From assembly GCF_905207245.1 (NCBI RefSeq), contig NZ_CAJLKP010000003.1, positions 1 through 64,000 of the forward strand: a DNA stretch of 64,000 nt, in the 5' to 3' direction. Below are positions 8,681-16,672 of this stretch, piece by piece. Within the stretch, counting starts at the first letter, position 1, and every line of letters starts with the position of its first letter. Source of the stretch: an uncultured Bacteroides sp. Lineage in GTDB: Bacteria > Bacteroidota > Bacteroidia > Bacteroidales > Bacteroidaceae. The position numbers were made by a program, and so were the translations under genes. The notes under the pieces are model-generated. The model was not told where the DNA came from. It worked only from the letters and a program-made list of their open reading frames with translations, and searched no databases.

Positions 8681-11320
8681 ATGCACTATCGTATTTTCTC
8701 TATACTCACAGCGTTTATCTGCCTCTTTGGTTGTGTATTGACAAGCGCCGCTCAAGATGCCAATGGCACCGATGATGCGGAAAAACCAGTAATTCTCTAC
8801 TCGGGAACCCCCAAGAAGTATGAGATTGCAGAAATTAAAGTAGAAGGAGTTAAGAACTATGAGGACTATGTACTGATCGGATTATCTGGTCTGTCCGTAG
8901 GTCAAACGATTACTATCCCGGGTGAAGAAGTCACTCAGGCTTGTAGGCGTTACTGGCGTCATGGTTTGTTCTCCAATGTTCAAATCACGGCTGACAAGAT
9001 AGAAGGCGACAAAATATGGTTGACCATTCATCTGACTCAGCGGCCGCGTGTATCCGACATCCGCTATCACGGCGTGAAAAAGTCCGAACGTGAGGATATC
9101 GAGAGCAGAGTCGGTATGATAAAAGGCGGTCAGGTGACCCCTAACGTCATAGACCGTGCCAAGACTTTGATTAAGCGCTACTTTGATGATAAAGGTTTCA
9201 AGAATGCAGAAGTTACCATCTCGCAAAAAGATGATGTATCCAACGAGAACCAGGTTATCGTAGATATCGACATCGACAAGAAGGAGAAGGTGAAAGTGCA
9301 CGAAATCACCATCGTTGGCAATGAGGCTATAACAACCAAGAAGTTGAAGCGCATCATGAAGAAGACCAACGAGAAGAATAAACTGATCAACCTGTTCCGT
9401 ACCAAGAAGTTCGTAGAAGAGAACTTTGAAGCGGACAAGCAATTGATTCTCGACAAGTATAACGAGCTGGGTTATCGTGATGCCATGATTGTAGAAGACA
9501 GCATCAAGCCCTATGATGACCGTACGGTAGACATCTTCATGAAAATTGAAGAAGGAGACAAATATTATCTTCGTAATGTAACATGGGTAGGTAATACATT
9601 GTATCCTTCGGAACAGTTGAACTTCATGCTTCGTATGAAGAAAGGCGATGTTTACAACCAGAAGTTGCTGGAAGAACGCACTATGTCGGACGAAGACGCT
9701 ATCGGTAACCTTTACTACAACAACGGTTACTTGTTCTACAGTCTCGAGCCCGTGGAAGTAAACATTGTGGGAGACTCCATCGACCTGGAAATGCGTATTT
9801 TCGAAGGTCGTCAGGCTACCATCAATAAGATCAGCATCAATGGTAACGACCGTTTGTATGAAAACGTAGTACGTCGCGAGCTTCGTACCCGCCCGGGCGA
9901 CTTGTTCAGTCGTGAAGACCTGATGCGTTCCATGCGTGAAATTCAACAGATGGGACACTTCGACCCGGAACAGATCAAGCCGGACATCCAGCCGAGACCA
10001 GAAGACGGAACAGTGGATATAGGCTATGACCTGGTATCCAAAGCCAATGACCAGGTGGAATTCTCCGCCGGTTGGGGACAGACAGGTATCATCGGTAAAC
10101 TGAGTTTAAAGTTCACCAACTTCTCACTTGCCAACCTGCTGCATCCGGGTGAAAACTATCGTGGTATCTTGCCGCAGGGTGATGGTCAAACACTGACTGT
10201 CAGCGGACAAACCAATGCCAAGTATTACCAATCCTATAGTATTTCATTCTACGATCCGTGGTTCGGTGGTAAGCGTCCTAATGCATTCTCTCTGTCGGCT
10301 TTCTATTCCGTGCAGACAGACATCAGTAGCCGTTACTATAACTCGGCGTATATGAACAGCTACTATAACAGTATGTATAGCGGTATGTATGGTTATGGTA
10401 TGTACAACTACGGTAACTACAATAGTTACGAAAACTATTACGACCCCGACAAGTCTATCAAGATGTTCGGTGTGGCTGCCATGTTCGGTAAGCGTTTGAA
10501 ATGGCCGGATGACTACTTCCAGTTTACTGCAGAGTTGTCTTACCAACGTTATATCCTGAGCGACTGGCAATACTTCCCCGTTACAAACGGTAAATGTAAC
10601 AACCTCAGCATCAACCTGACCCTGTCTCGCAGTTCAATCGACAACCCGATTTATCCGCGTTCAGGTTCCGAGTTCTCATTGTCAGTGCAGTTGACTCCGC
10701 CATATTCATTGTTCGATGGCAAAGATTATAGCAAATACAGCACCAGCAATCAGGATGATATGAATAAGATGCACAAATGGATTGAATACCACAAATGGAA
10801 ATTCAAATCCAAAGTATACATCCCGTTGATGGACCCTGTAGCAGTGAAACGTACTCCGGTATTGATGGGCCGCGTGGAATTTGGTTTGCTGGGACACTAT
10901 AACAAGTATAAGAAATCTCCGTTCGAAACATTCGACGTTGGTGGTGACGGTATGACCGGTTACTCCAGTTACGCTACGGAAAGTATTGCTCTCCGTGGTT
11001 ATGAAAATAGCTCATTGACTCCTTACGGATATGAAGGTTACGCTTATACCCGCCTCGGTCTTGAGTTAAGATATCCGCTGATGCTGGAAACAAGTACCAG
11101 TATTTATGCGTTAGGTTTTGTAGAAGCCGGTAATGCCTGGCAAGATGTGAAGAACTTCAACCCGTTTGAGTTGAAACGTTCTGCAGGTGTCGGTGTCCGT
11201 ATCTTCCTGCCGATGATCGGTATGATGGGTATTGACTGGGCTTATGGTTTCGATAAAGTACGTGGTTCTACAGAGTACGGTGGCAGTCAATTCCACTTTA
11301 TCTTAGGACAAGAATTCTAA
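8681..11320 (+). CDS. bamA: Outer membrane protein assembly factor BamA
   Basis: BamA is the central channel that inserts beta-barrel proteins into the outer membrane. The 879-residue protein has a signal peptide (cut near TSAAQ), a series of periplasmic POTRA domains over about residues 45-455, and an Omp85 beta-barrel ending in the aromatic FHFILGQEF. A tyrosine/asparagine/glycine-rich insertion occupies about residues 547-588 (10320-10447), probably an extracellular loop. Two OmpH/Skp chaperone genes follow directly, which is the normal partner arrangement. Confidence 0.95.
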   Translation: MHYRIFSILTAFICLFGCVLTSAAQDANGTDDAEKPVILYSGTPKKYEIAEIKVEGVKNYEDYVLIGLSGLSVGQTITIPGEEVTQACRRYWRHGLFSNVQITADKIEGDKIWLTIHLTQRPRVSDIRYHGVKKSEREDIESRVGMIKGGQVTPNVIDRAKTLIKRYFDDKGFKNAEVTISQKDDVSNENQVIVDIDIDKKEKVKVHEITIVGNEAITTKKLKRIMKKTNEKNKLINLFRTKKFVEENFEADKQLILDKYNELGYRDAMIVEDSIKPYDDRTVDIFMKIEEGDKYYLRNVTWVGNTLYPSEQLNFMLRMKKGDVYNQKLLEERTMSDEDAIGNLYYNNGYLFYSLEPVEVNIVGDSIDLEMRIFEGRQATINKISINGNDRLYENVVRRELRTRPGDLFSREDLMRSMREIQQMGHFDPEQIKPDIQPRPEDGTVDIGYDLVSKANDQVEFSAGWGQTGIIGKLSLKFTNFSLANLLHPGENYRGILPQGDGQTLTVSGQTNAKYYQSYSISFYDPWFGGKRPNAFSLSAFYSVQTDISSRYYNSAYMNSYYNSMYSGMYGYGMYNYGNYNSYENYYDPDKSIKMFGVAAMFGKRLKWPDDYFQFTAELSYQRYILSDWQYFPVTNGKCNNLSINLTLSRSSIDNPIYPRSGSEFSLSVQLTPPYSLFDGKDYSKYSTSNQDDMNKMHKWIEYHKWKFKSKVYIPLMDPVAVKRTPVLMGRVEFGLLGHYNKYKKSPFETFDVGGDGMTGYSSYATESIALRGYENSSLTPYGYEGYAYTRLGLELRYPLMLETSTSIYALGFVEAGNAWQDVKNFNPFELKRSAGVGVRIFLPMIGMMGIDWAYGFDKVRGSTEYGGSQFHFILGQEF

Positions 11321-11343
11321 TTGTATCACAAAAACCAAACGTT

Positions 11344-11859
11344 ATGAGAAAGTCTGTTTTATTAATGTTCTTGCTGTTTGCCGTAGGCATGACAGCCAGT
11401 GCACAAAAGTTCGCCCTGATTGACATGGAGTATATCCTGAAAAACATTCCGGCTTACGAACGTGCTAACGAACAGTTGAACCAAGCTTCCAAGAAATGGC
11501 AAAGTGAAGTAGAGAAAGTTGCCGAAGAAGCTAAGACGTTGTATAAGAACTATCAATCGGAAGCCGTCTTCCTTTCCGAAGAACAAAAAGGAAAGAAAGA
11601 GGAAGCGATTGTCGCTAAAGAGAGGGAAGCAGCGGAGCTGCGTCGTACCTATTTTGGTCCTGAAGGAGAATTGTTTAAGAAACGTGAGAGTCTGATGCAA
11701 CCGATTCAAGATGAAATATATAATGCTGTTAAGGAAATATCAGAACAGAAAGGTTATTCCGTAGTTGTTGATCGCGCTTCTGCAGCAAGCATCATTTTTG
11801 CCTCTCCACAAATAGATATCAGCAATGAAGTGCTTGCAAAGTTAGGATATTCAAATTAA
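11344..11859 (+). CDS. OmpH/Skp family periplasmic chaperone (first copy)
   Basis: This Skp-like chaperone would hold unfolded outer membrane proteins in the periplasm for delivery to BamA. The 171-residue protein has a signal peptide ending at ASAQ, then KFALIDMEYILKNIPAYERA. A long charged alpha-helical region (about residues 40-120) forms the tentacles, and a short beta C-terminus contains YSVVVDRA. It starts 23 bp after bamA, so co-transcription is likely. A second paralogue follows. Confidence 0.92.
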   Translation: MRKSVLLMFLLFAVGMTASAQKFALIDMEYILKNIPAYERANEQLNQASKKWQSEVEKVAEEAKTLYKNYQSEAVFLSEEQKGKKEEAIVAKEREAAELRRTYFGPEGELFKKRESLMQPIQDEIYNAVKEISEQKGYSVVVDRASAASIIFASPQIDISNEVLAKLGYSN

Positions 11860-11946
11860 TTTCATAAATTTGCCCAATGAATATAAGCTAAAGCACTATA
11901 TTTGCATTGATACAATGAACAATTATTTAAATAAACAATAAACATT

Positions 11947-12450
11947 ATGCTTAAAAAAATCGCACTACTCGTAATTGTGTTTGCTCTTCCGTTAGGAGCA
12001 ATGGCACAAAAATTTGCTCACATGAACTCTCAGGAAGTCATCGTTCTCATGCCGGAATATACAAAGGCACAAGCTGACTTGGATGCTATGTCTAAACAAT
12101 ACCAAGAAGAGATGCAACGTTCTCAGACTGAGTTCAACAAGAAAGTACAGGAATTTCAGGCACAAGCTGACTCTCTGCCGAAGAATATTGCAGAAAGACG
12201 CCAAAAAGAATTGCAAGATATGGCTCAAAGACAAGAAGAGTTTCAACAGGAAGCTTACCAGAACATGCAGAAAGCACAGCAAGAAGCATTGGTACCTATC
12301 TATAAGAAACTGGACGAAGCTATCCAGGCTGTAGGTAAAGCAGAAGGTGCTATCTACATCTTCGACTTGGCTCGTACTTCTATACCTTATATAAGTGCTA
12401 CAAGCGTGGATGTTACTGCTAAAGTGAAAGCTCAGTTGGGCATCAAATAA
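11947..12450 (+). CDS. OmpH/Skp family periplasmic chaperone (second copy)
   Basis: This is a second Skp-like protein of 167 residues, with signal cleavage after AMAQ, then KFAHMNSQEVIVLMPEYTKA and a glutamine-rich coiled-coil region (about residues 40-115). The C-terminal part keeps the family pattern with IYIFDLARTSIPYIS. It parallels the preceding gene in order and size, indicating an old tandem duplication. Two copies after bamA are common in Bacteroidales. Confidence 0.92.
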   Translation: MLKKIALLVIVFALPLGAMAQKFAHMNSQEVIVLMPEYTKAQADLDAMSKQYQEEMQRSQTEFNKKVQEFQAQADSLPKNIAERRQKELQDMAQRQEEFQQEAYQNMQKAQQEALVPIYKKLDEAIQAVGKAEGAIYIFDLARTSIPYISATSVDVTAKVKAQLGIK

Positions 12451-12483
12451 AAAAGAAACATCTTTTTTTATATCTTTAAAGAA

Positions 12484-12551
12484 GATAATGCAAATCGGAT
12501 GCAGAACTTTTTCATGCAAGCATGAAAGTTCTGCATCCGATTTGCATTATC
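12484..12551. promoter_or_regulatory. Long perfect hairpin carrying the murI promoter
   Basis: Positions 12484-12510 are perfectly complementary to 12525-12551 (27 bp). The inner part pairs further (TTCATGC with GCATGAA) with a 2-nt bulge, so nearly the whole element folds back on itself. The right arm ends inside the -7 box TATCTTTG (12548-12555) that should drive murI. A diverged copy occurs at 13479-13545. It could be terminator plus promoter in one, separating the bamA-ompH transcript from murI. Confidence 0.8.
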
Positions 12552-12579
12552 TTTGCAATGTGTACAAAGCTTTTCCAGT

Positions 12580-13419
12580 ATGAAACAAAATTTACCGACT
12601 ATTCCCGGCCCTATCGGTGTATTCGATTCCGGATACGGCGGACTCACCATTCTGAGTAAGATACGTGAAGCCTTGCCCCAATATGACTATATCTATTTAG
12701 GAGATAATGCACGTACTCCCTATGGCACACGGTCTTTCGAAATCGTATATGAATTCACCCTACAGGCAGTCACTAAACTGTTTGAGATGGGATGTCATCT
12801 TGTTATTCTGGCTTGCAATACGGCATCTGCCAAAGCATTACGCAGCATACAGATAAATGATTTGCCTCAAATGGATCCGGCACGTCGTGTATTGGGTGTC
12901 ATCCGTCCTACCGTTGAGTGTATAGGTAATATTACACAGAGCCGCCATGTCGGTGTTCTTGCCACAGCAGGAACCATTAAATCAGAATCCTACCCATTAG
13001 AAATCCATAAGCTTTTTCCGGATATTCGGGTAGCAGGTGAAGCCTGTCCACTATGGGTATCTCTCGTAGAGAACAACGAAGCGGAAGGAGACGGGACAGA
13101 TTATTTTGTTCGTAAATATATCAACGAACTTCTGGCGAAAGACGCACAAATTGATACTGTGATTCTTGGTTGTACTCATTACCCCTTACTTCTACCTAAA
13201 ATTAAGAAATACATGCCGAACGGAATTACCACCGTGGCACAAGGCGAACTGGTAGCCGACAGCTTGAAAGACTACTTCCGTCGACATCCGGAAATGGACG
13301 CCAAATGTACAAAAGGTGGAAACTGCACTTACTACACCACAGAAGCAGAAGAGAAGTTCATTGAATCGGCATCCACCTTCCTAAAAGAGGTGGTAACCGT
13401 ACAACGAATAGAACTATAA
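12580..13419 (+). CDS. murI: Glutamate racemase
   Basis: MurI converts L-glutamate to D-glutamate for peptidoglycan. The protein shows the two catalytic cysteine motifs, ACNTASA near residue 78 and GCTHYPL near residue 197, and the N-terminal substrate motif GVFDSGYGGLTIL. I start at MKQNLPTIPG (279 residues), because an earlier in-frame ATG (12553) falls inside the -7 promoter box at 12548-12555. It is the first gene after the promoter-bearing hairpin. Confidence 0.95.
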   Translation: MKQNLPTIPGPIGVFDSGYGGLTILSKIREALPQYDYIYLGDNARTPYGTRSFEIVYEFTLQAVTKLFEMGCHLVILACNTASAKALRSIQINDLPQMDPARRVLGVIRPTVECIGNITQSRHVGVLATAGTIKSESYPLEIHKLFPDIRVAGEACPLWVSLVENNEAEGDGTDYFVRKYINELLAKDAQIDTVILGCTHYPLLLPKIKKYMPNGITTVAQGELVADSLKDYFRRHPEMDAKCTKGGNCTYYTTEAEEKFIESASTFLKEVVTVQRIEL

Positions 13420-13478
13420 TCATCAATATTTACCGAAAAACAAACCTTTTCTCCGAAATACTTGTTATATTTGAAGAA

Positions 13479-13549
13479 GATAAGCTGTATCTCAGCATAA
13501 CTTTTTCATGTAAACATGGAAGTTATGCATTCGATTTGCATTATCTTTG
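13479..13549 (+). promoter_or_regulatory. Diverged copy of the hairpin-promoter element
   Basis: It shares with the murI element the series AACTTTTTCATG, AAGTT, TGCAT, then CGATTTGCATTATCTTTG. The stem is imperfect: GATAA/TTATC, GCATAACTT (13495-13503) with AAGTTATGC (13520-13528), and CATG/CATG. The -7 box TATCTTTG is at 13542-13549, 30 bp before the DUF2007 gene. Confidence 0.7.
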
Positions 13550-13578
13550 TAATATTAAACCTATTAATACTTACCATT

Positions 13579-13815
13579 ATGAAATCAACAGACTATAGCC
13601 GCACAGTTGAAGTGTTCAAAGGATCACCGTGGGAAGCAGAACTTGTAAAAGGTCTACTCGAAAACAATGGTATAGCAACTATTATCAAGGACGGGCTTAT
13701 GAGCACCATCGCTCCTTATATAGCACCGGATGTAACCATTCTCGTCAGTGAGGAAAGATACGAAGATGCCATGGAGATAATCCGTGAGCGCGACAAAGGA
13801 AAAGATGAAGAATAA
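13579..13815 (+). CDS. DUF2007 family small protein
   Basis: This 78-residue protein matches the DUF2007 pattern (putative signal-transducing PII-like fold). It has VEVFKGSPWEAELVKGLLENNGI, then a short variable region, then VTILVSEERYEDAMEIIRER. The start at MKSTDYSRTVEV is chosen because the upstream open frame runs through the hairpin promoter. It lies 47 bp before proB and may be co-transcribed with it. The biochemical role of the family is unknown to me. Confidence 0.85.
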   Translation: MKSTDYSRTVEVFKGSPWEAELVKGLLENNGIATIIKDGLMSTIAPYIAPDVTILVSEERYEDAMEIIRERDKGKDEE

Positions 13816-13862
13816 CCCTTTCACCCTCCTACCCAAAACCACATAAGAACGATATACAACAC

Positions 13863-14945
13863 ATGGTACAACAATTTTCGAGAATAGCTGTAAAAGTAGG
13901 CAGCAATGTCCTGACACGCCGTGACGGTACTCTGGACGTAACACGTATGTCTGCCTTAGTCGATCAGATAGCCGAACTGCATAAAACAGGAGTAGAAATT
14001 ATACTTGTGTCATCCGGGGCCGTAGCTTCCGGACGTAGTGAAGTGCATTCTGCCAAGAAATTGGACAGTGTAGATCAGCGTCAGCTTTTCTCTGCCGTCG
14101 GGCAAGCTAAACTTATTAACCGTTACTACGAACTCTTTCGGGAGCATGGCATTGCTGTAGGACAAGTGCTGACTATGAAAGAGAATTTTGCTACGCGCAG
14201 ACATTATCTCAATCAAAAGAACTGTATGACGGTAATGCTGGAAAATGGGGTTATACCTATTGTCAACGAAAACGATACAATTTCTGTAAGTGAACTGATG
14301 TTTACGGACAATGATGAGTTGTCCGGCTTGATAGCATCCATGATGGATGCGCAGGCATTGATTATTCTCAGTAACATCGACGGTATTTATAACGGTTCTC
14401 CTGCCGATCCCGCTTCTGAAGTCATCCGGGAAATCGGCCAGGGAAAAGATCTTTCTTCTTATATACAGACTTCCAAATCCAGCTTCGGCCGTGGCGGAAT
14501 GCTTACCAAAACCAATATCGCCCGTAAAGTAGCCGACGAAGGGATTACTGTTATCATCGCCAACGGTAAACGGGATAATATTCTTGTCGATTTGATTCAA
14601 CACCCTGAAAGTACTCTCTGCACTCGCTTTATACCTTCGGCCGAGCCTGTATCAAGTGTCAAGAAATGGATTGCCCACAGCGAGGGTTTTGCCAAAGGCG
14701 AGTTGCACATCAATTATTGTGCTACGGAACTGCTTTTTTCGGATAAGGCAGTCAGCATTCTGCCTGTAGGCATTACCGACGTCATCGGCGAATTTGAGAA
14801 GGATGATATTGTGCGGATTGTTGACTTCGGAGGTAAACCCATTGGTGTGGGCAAAGCAAACTGCGACTCCACACAGGCCAGAGAAGCGATGGGAAAGCAT
14901 GGCAAGAAACCGGTAGTACATTACGATTATCTATATATAGAATAG
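13863..14945 (+). CDS. proB: Glutamate 5-kinase
   Basis: ProB phosphorylates glutamate in the first step of proline synthesis. The 360-residue protein has the amino acid kinase fold (AVKVGSNVLTRRDG, SSGAVASGR, IPIVNENDTISVSELMFTDNDELSG) and a C-terminal PUA domain from about residue 270. Its usual neighbour proA is not next to it but at 57443. The start at MVQQFSRIAVKVGSN is the family N-terminus. The gene is followed by a hairpin terminator at 14952-14986. Confidence 0.95.
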   Translation: MVQQFSRIAVKVGSNVLTRRDGTLDVTRMSALVDQIAELHKTGVEIILVSSGAVASGRSEVHSAKKLDSVDQRQLFSAVGQAKLINRYYELFREHGIAVGQVLTMKENFATRRHYLNQKNCMTVMLENGVIPIVNENDTISVSELMFTDNDELSGLIASMMDAQALIILSNIDGIYNGSPADPASEVIREIGQGKDLSSYIQTSKSSFGRGGMLTKTNIARKVADEGITVIIANGKRDNILVDLIQHPESTLCTRFIPSAEPVSSVKKWIAHSEGFAKGELHINYCATELLFSDKAVSILPVGITDVIGEFEKDDIVRIVDFGGKPIGVGKANCDSTQAREAMGKHGKKPVVHYDYLYIE

Positions 14946-14951
14946 AAGAAA

Positions 14952-14986
14952 GAGGCTGTGTCCAATAAAAATTAGAACACAGCCTC
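14952..14986 (+). terminator. Hairpin terminator after proB
   Basis: GAGGCTGTGT (14952-14961) pairs perfectly with ACACAGCCTC (14977-14986), followed by a T-rich stretch. It separates proB from the convergent ceramidase-like gene and marks the left edge of the PUL. Confidence 0.75.
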
Positions 14987-15016
14987 ATCCATTTTCTTTA
15001 TTTTATTATGTCTATT

Positions 15017-16297
15017 TTATCTAAGGTGTATGCTCGCACGCTGGTCATTGAGTATATACAAACTCTCTAAATGCTTGTTGATGATGGCTTCGCCACCTCC
15101 TACTTGTATACGATTGCCACCTTCGGCACCAAAACCTCCCAATGCCGCCGAGCGTACATCGGCTACATAGCCGGGTGAGCGTCCCTTCACATACGTATAG
15201 CCAAAGAAGAGAGGAGTCACATCGGCCAGTCTGGCTTTTGCCTTCCATTCCAATTGAAGTTGTACGAACATTTCACCAGGGCAAACGGCTATTGCAAAGT
15301 CATTAATGAGGAATGTAGCGATATGGACATTTACCTTACGGTTTTTATCCTCGCGAGTAGAGAATTGCAACGAGTCCGTACGCATCTTGAAAGAGGTGTT
15401 GTCACCGGAGGCATGTAGTGCGTTGGCCAGTTTAATCACTTCGATGCCAAGCAATTCTCCTGTGCGCTGAATGGGCTTGTAGTCTGTTTTGATAGGATCA
15501 TTGGGCCCTGAGCGTCGCCGGCTAATCATCAATCCTTCCACATTACCGCCACCACCGGCTACAAAAAGGCAGATAGCTTTGTTATCGAACGCTTCTTCCA
15601 CCTTCCTACAAGCATATCCGGGATAGTCGGCCGAAATTTCATAGCTGAAACAACCAAGGTCTGCATGCATGGCATAACTCATAACGATGGCACGGGCATT
15701 GCCTTGCATATCTTCTACCTTAATTACGCCTACTTCGGGGTCAACCGGACCGAAAGGTATCCGTTCGGGGTTTTCTACATTGTAGTGTTCATCGCCTATC
15801 CACGATTCGCGAGCCTTACCGTCTTTACGGATAATGAGACGATTGAAACCCAATTGCGGAAACGTACGCGTGCCGGCCGAGATACGTGCGGGGAACATAT
15901 TGCCGATTGCTTCGCCCACTACCTTAACGATGCACTCTTCAAAGAACGGAGTGTGGTCAGGTTTCTTTTCACGAGGTCTGGCATCAGCCATGTTGGGATC
16001 TTCGTGAGTATGCGAAGCACAGATCAGCAACTGCGTGATGCCGTATTTTTCTTTGCAGACATTAGCCACGCGGTCGCTATAAAAATTAACCAAGTCGACA
16101 GACACCTGTGCTACACGCATATCGCCTACCTCCATCACCAAAGCACGTGCATACACAGAGTCGTGTGGGGGGATGTTTTGTTTGGGAGTAATGTTTATTT
16201 TAGCCGTTCCGGCCATTAGCTGTCCTTCGGCAGCCTTGAGCGTGCCCGATAGAGCCAGGCATCCACAGAACAGGATGAAAAGGAATACTTTTTTCAT
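15017..16297 (-). CDS. Neutral/alkaline ceramidase-family protein
   Basis: This 426-residue secreted protein has a signal peptide (cut near LKAAEG) and matches the N-terminal domain of the neutral ceramidase family. It has the family opening MAGTAKINITP, a metal-binding-like ASHTHEDPN (about residue 95), a histidine in SYAMHADLG, and the glycine-rich GGGGNVEG. True ceramidases hydrolyse N-acyl-sphingosine, but many Bacteroidetes homologues in PULs are of unknown substrate and may be other hydrolases. It is the last gene on the minus strand of the PUL, 375 bp from GH30, with a decayed gene in between, so its link to operon T4 is uncertain. Confidence 0.82.
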   Translation of the reverse strand: MKKVFLFILFCGCLALSGTLKAAEGQLMAGTAKINITPKQNIPPHDSVYARALVMEVGDMRVAQVSVDLVNFYSDRVANVCKEKYGITQLLICASHTHEDPNMADARPREKKPDHTPFFEECIVKVVGEAIGNMFPARISAGTRTFPQLGFNRLIIRKDGKARESWIGDEHYNVENPERIPFGPVDPEVGVIKVEDMQGNARAIVMSYAMHADLGCFSYEISADYPGYACRKVEEAFDNKAICLFVAGGGGNVEGLMISRRRSGPNDPIKTDYKPIQRTGELLGIEVIKLANALHASGDNTSFKMRTDSLQFSTREDKNRKVNVHIATFLINDFAIAVCPGEMFVQLQLEWKAKARLADVTPLFFGYTYVKGRSPGYVADVRSAALGGFGAEGGNRIQVGGGEAIINKHLESLYILNDQRASIHLR

Positions 16298-16384
16298 GAT
16301 TAAAATGTTATTATTCAGTTAATATTTCATATGACCTTGCAGATTGAGCATCTATCATGCAAGCCCCAAAGTCTCATAATTCGG

Positions 16385-16591
16385 CTTAAAATCTGACGGG
16401 TTTACCGCTTTTAGCACTTTTGATTGCAGATTCTAATATTTCTACAACAATCAACTTCATGGAGATGTCCGTGTGACACTCCCGCTACACCCAAACGGAG
16501 TGGTGTCAATTCTTGAGCATTCAGTGTAAAAGACAGACTAATAACAGACAAGCATAAGAAAAATGTCTTGAAGATGTTTTTTTGTATTCAT
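16385..16591 (-). pseudogene. Remnant of a Gfo/Idh/MocA-type oxidoreductase gene
   Basis: Only the two ends of a gene remain. From 16591 a start codon is followed by a run of seven A. Removing one A gives a good signal peptide (MNTKNIFKTFFLCLSVIS, then LSFTLNAQ) and ELTPLRLGVAGVSHGHLHEV, the nucleotide-binding start of a secreted Gfo/Idh/MocA protein. In another frame, immediately after, comes VEILESAIKSAKSGKPVRF and a stop at 16385, which looks like the C-terminus of the same family. The middle of the gene, several hundred codons in a normal family member, is deleted. It sits between GH30 and the ceramidase-like gene. Confidence 0.72.
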
Positions 16592-16672
16592 ACCACACTA
16601 ATGGAATTAAAACGATAAGTAGTGATTCAAAATTAATTCAATATATGCGCATACTTTCTGTCAAACAAAAAA

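Noticed and set aside
8882..9958. 358-codon frame antisense to bamA
   Set aside because: It lies wholly inside bamA on the other strand; the bamA frame has clear POTRA/Omp85 features and the antisense product has no recognisable domain.
12553..12579. Earlier ATG for murI
   Set aside because: It overlaps the -7 promoter box, so it could not be in the transcript; the ATG at 12580 gives the normal family length.
14952..14986. Insertion-sequence end
   Set aside because: GAGGCTGTGT/ACACAGCCTC could recall transposon ends, but no transposase or matching copy at the right PUL edge is seen; a terminator after proB explains it.
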